19,734 bases of DNA from Trachelipus rathkii (Eukaryota; Arthropoda; Malacostraca; Isopoda; Trachelipodidae): NCBI GenBank assembly GCA_015478945.1, contig JABUQX010095573.1:12501-32234 (forward strand), read 5' to 3'. The position numbers were made by a program, and so were the translations under genes. The notes below the pieces were generated by a model. That model worked only from the letters and a program-made list of their open reading frames with translations. It was not told the origin of the DNA and made no database searches. Positions 17,221 through 19,734 of this stretch are shown piece by piece; within the stretch, counting starts at the first letter, position 1, and each line of letters opens with the position of its first letter.

Positions 17221-18000
17221 AATAAAATTACGTTTTTTTGTGTATAGTAATTGACTATTCTAGAGTATTAATCTTCATTAATAATGTATAAATGAATTAC
17301 CATCATAATATATAATAATACACCTGTGACTACTAATAATAATTTAACATAAGAAGTCCACAAATTAATATATATACTATTATTATAATATATTATTGGA
17401 TGGCCAGCATCCCGCAAGAAGTTAGGCATGTTAACTAGAAAACTTTATTAACATCTACAGGATAAAAAAAACTATTTTTGATTCAGATAAGTATAGTAAT
17501 TCATCGAGGAAATTTAAAAAAAATTAATTTTATTTTTATCATAATATTTATTTATTAATACTCTTTAAAAATTTTATTCAGAAAATCTGTTTAACGACCA
17601 CCTGAATGAGAGCCATATGAGCATATACTGTATTGTTACTCTATTATAGAACAAGCAGCGTAGTGTTACCTAGAGAGGCAAAAGTGGCCAAATACTTTTT
17701 TTGGTATAAAAATTATTTTTTTTTTTCTTTTATATAATATCCTTTGATTAGTGTAGGTGACCGACTAGTGAGAAGGAGTGGGAGGAACGGATATAGTCTT
17801 TCCCCCTCACATATCGTTTCCCCCTGGTTAGGTCCCGATAGACTAAAAACCCCGACTCATACTCCCATTCTTTCTTGTTTCCCGTGTAATGATTTCGTCC
17901 GGTTTAAAAAAAAAAATTATCAAATTCATCTTTTGCATCCTTCCGGCCTCAGTGTATCGAGAGTAAGCTCCCGGGTATCTTCGTAAATAATGTCCAAAAA
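17221..18000. other. Non-coding interval
   Basis: AT-rich with short TA patches (17340-17395). 17740-17960 is a C/T-rich patch with an 80-codon + frame (17744-17986) that has no recognisable motif, is low in complexity and is not called. Homopolymer T and A runs occur near 17710 and 17908. Nothing else is identified. Confidence 0.45.
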
Positions 18001-19350
18001 ACCTCTAGTAATATTTTAAACATTTTTATACCAATTTTATTTATATTAAAGCCCGTTATTTTTTAAATATATTTTTTTTATTAAATTATGCCGCTATAAC
18101 ACATATAGGGTTAAAATGTCTACCTGTTTATAATTTAAATATATAATTATATTTTTCCCGATGTAGCCGTTAATAGTTTTCATTACTGATATGCCCCTGA
18201 AATAAAACCTTTATCTCTTGAGGACTCTCTAGGAACCTATATATATAATATATTATTATAAAATTTAATTATATATATAATATATTTTGCTTAAATTAAT
18301 ATAAATATTTATTGTACTTATATATTATAATTAACTTACATACAGTAATGTAATAATAGGTAGTAGAGTAGTGTCATTATAGGTAAAACACATAACACTT
18401 TATTTAATAATATATGTATATATAATGATATATATTAGTATAATACTACTCTAAAAATTATATACATTACTAATATATATGTTACCTTATATAAATTATT
18501 AAACTATCATATAAATTAGTTTATAAGTATTTAAATGATTTTTATATATATACAAAATATATAATATATAATTATTAATAATACAATATAATACTTATAA
18601 TTAGGGAAAAGTAATTATTATATTAGCAATGAATTTTAATATATACAATAAATTATATATATAATATATATAATTAATTATATATTATATATTAATATAT
18701 ATAATGAATATATATAATGACCATAATTTATAGATAAGATATATTATTATATATTATATTAATATATTATTAAGATCATACTTTTTAGTAGTAATTCTTA
18801 GTTATATATATTAAATATATATACTACTCTTTATTATGTATATATGGTTTATATATGTGTTTCCAAAAAATAAAATGTATTAAGTAAAGTTTACGCATAA
18901 TAAAAACATTTCTTTTTTGAAAAATGAAGACCTTAAATTGTAAAAAGAACGTATAATTTCTCGGAGTACTTTAAAATATAAAACGTAATATACTATATAT
19001 ATACCTTATAAAGCTTCAGATAGTAGCATTTACTATGACGTATATACCACATGCAAGCGGTGGTGTCTGTTAATTATAAGTTAACTTCACTTATTGTGAG
19101 CTTAATAAATCCTTACATACTTTGCAGTGATAAGATTACTGAAACACAAGGTACAAAATAGAAGGTCAACGCTTATACAATTTTGATAAATGGTTTTAAA
19201 TATATTTTCTCTGTAATTTTTCTCGAACAATTACAAACCCAGACTGTACATACAATGAACCCCAACTTTGCTTAGAAATTACATTTGTGGATAAAAAAAC
19301 CAATTCTTCACTCCTACTGAGAACTCCTTATTCAATTGGATAATTGAGAT
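18001..19350. other. AT-rich non-coding region with diffuse TA repeats
   Basis: Over 75% A+T by eye. 18236-18300 and 18540-18780 contain TA-repeat patches with TAATTA interruptions. GGGTTAA near 18108 is a piggyBac-like word but lacks a convincing terminus. No ORF, tRNA-like box or transposase motif is seen. Confidence 0.5.
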
Positions 19351-19530
19351 TGAAATTAATAACCTAACCTTGGCAGCCTAGAATGTAAAGACCGTGAAAG
19401 GGTAGGGGATAAATGTTAACAAAGCTCGAAATGATCCGTGCGGAGGCAGGTAACGATCTTCCTCAAAAGCCGTTACCTGCGTGCCAGCTCGTCAAAATGT
19501 GAAGCCCACCCTGGTTACTGGATGCAGTTA
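19351..19530. other. Mixed-composition island with a perfect hairpin
   Basis: The island stands out in composition from the flanking AT-rich DNA. GCAGGTAACG (19446-19455) and CGTTACCTGC (19471-19480) are perfect reverse complements around a 15-base loop. No T-run follows and no coding frame is present. The identity of the island is unknown. Confidence 0.5.
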
Positions 19531-19734
19531 TGGACTTAATAATGTAGAATAAAATTATATACCTATTAAGTAGATAGTATATTACCGATAAAATTATTTT
19601 AACTATAATAATAGAATAAGTTAGTTGACTTAGGTAGTATTAATGTTATATTATATAACTATATAATAAATTATTGACTTTACATTGCCGTGTTTATATA
19701 TTATTTACAAATACTATATTCATATATATTATAG
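19531..19734. other. AT-rich end of window
   Basis: Non-repetitive AT-rich sequence. No gene or element is identified. Confidence 0.5.

Noticed and set aside
17744..17986. 80-codon + ORF
   Set aside because: Ser/Arg/Pro-rich, with no domain and no supporting context; a long A-run inside it would make it fragile.
9440..18113. A single 8.7-kb piggyBac-like element between TTAACCC (9440) and GGGTTAA (about 18108)
   Set aside because: The right-hand sequence does not match the left beyond the tip, no piggyBac transposase frame is visible between them, and GGGTTAA alone is common by chance.
1..19734. CRISPR array, prokaryotic operon or integrated virus
   Set aside because: No regularly spaced identical repeats with unique spacers, no ribosome-binding-site-led gene series, and no viral structural or replication gene is recognisable; the coding remnants belong to retrotransposons and a DNA transposon.

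Overview
This window looks like repeat-dense eukaryotic DNA from an arthropod, most likely a decapod crustacean such as a penaeid shrimp. The evidence is long imperfect (TA)n tracts making up several kilobases, non-LTR retrotransposon reverse transcriptases of a type common in crustaceans, a Tc1/mariner relic, a piggyBac-like terminus and tRNA-derived SINE fragments. The species call is inference. I see no intact host gene, no convincing spliced exon, no rRNA, no functional tRNA, no CRISPR array and no prokaryotic operon.

Layout. 1-397 is the end of a piggyBac-like element. It abuts a TTAA at 398-401 that lies inside the reverse-transcriptase frame of a Jockey-like LINE (400-1351, + strand, ending in poly(A)). 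From 1352 to about 7456 there are four separate 3'-end copies of a second LINE family, all on + and each 5'-truncated (A 1352-2606, D 2690-3330, C 3721-3963, B 5561-7456). They are separated by long TA tracts, with a tRNA-like SINE fragment (4280-4368) and an unidentified island (4675-4830) also embedded in TA. A pure (TA)38 tract (7611-7686) leads into a Tc1/mariner transposase relic on the minus strand (about 7692-8630).

8631-13020 is non-coding: AT-rich sequence, more TA tracts, a tRNA-like SINE with a GA microsatellite (12117-12305), and several unidentified islands of ordinary composition. 13021-16100 is a third LINE lineage on the minus strand, with endonuclease, reverse-transcriptase and thumb remnants in order but many frame breaks. 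An unidentified 134-codon minus-strand frame (16484-16888) lies where the N-terminal or ORF1 part of that element would be. 16900-19734 is mostly AT-rich sequence with two notable hairpins.

Nothing here works as a gene pathway. The coding content is a graveyard of at least five mobile-element lineages. The most interesting structure is the repeated association of LINE 3' ends with (TA)n tracts, plus one clean nested insertion whose target site can be read at codon level.
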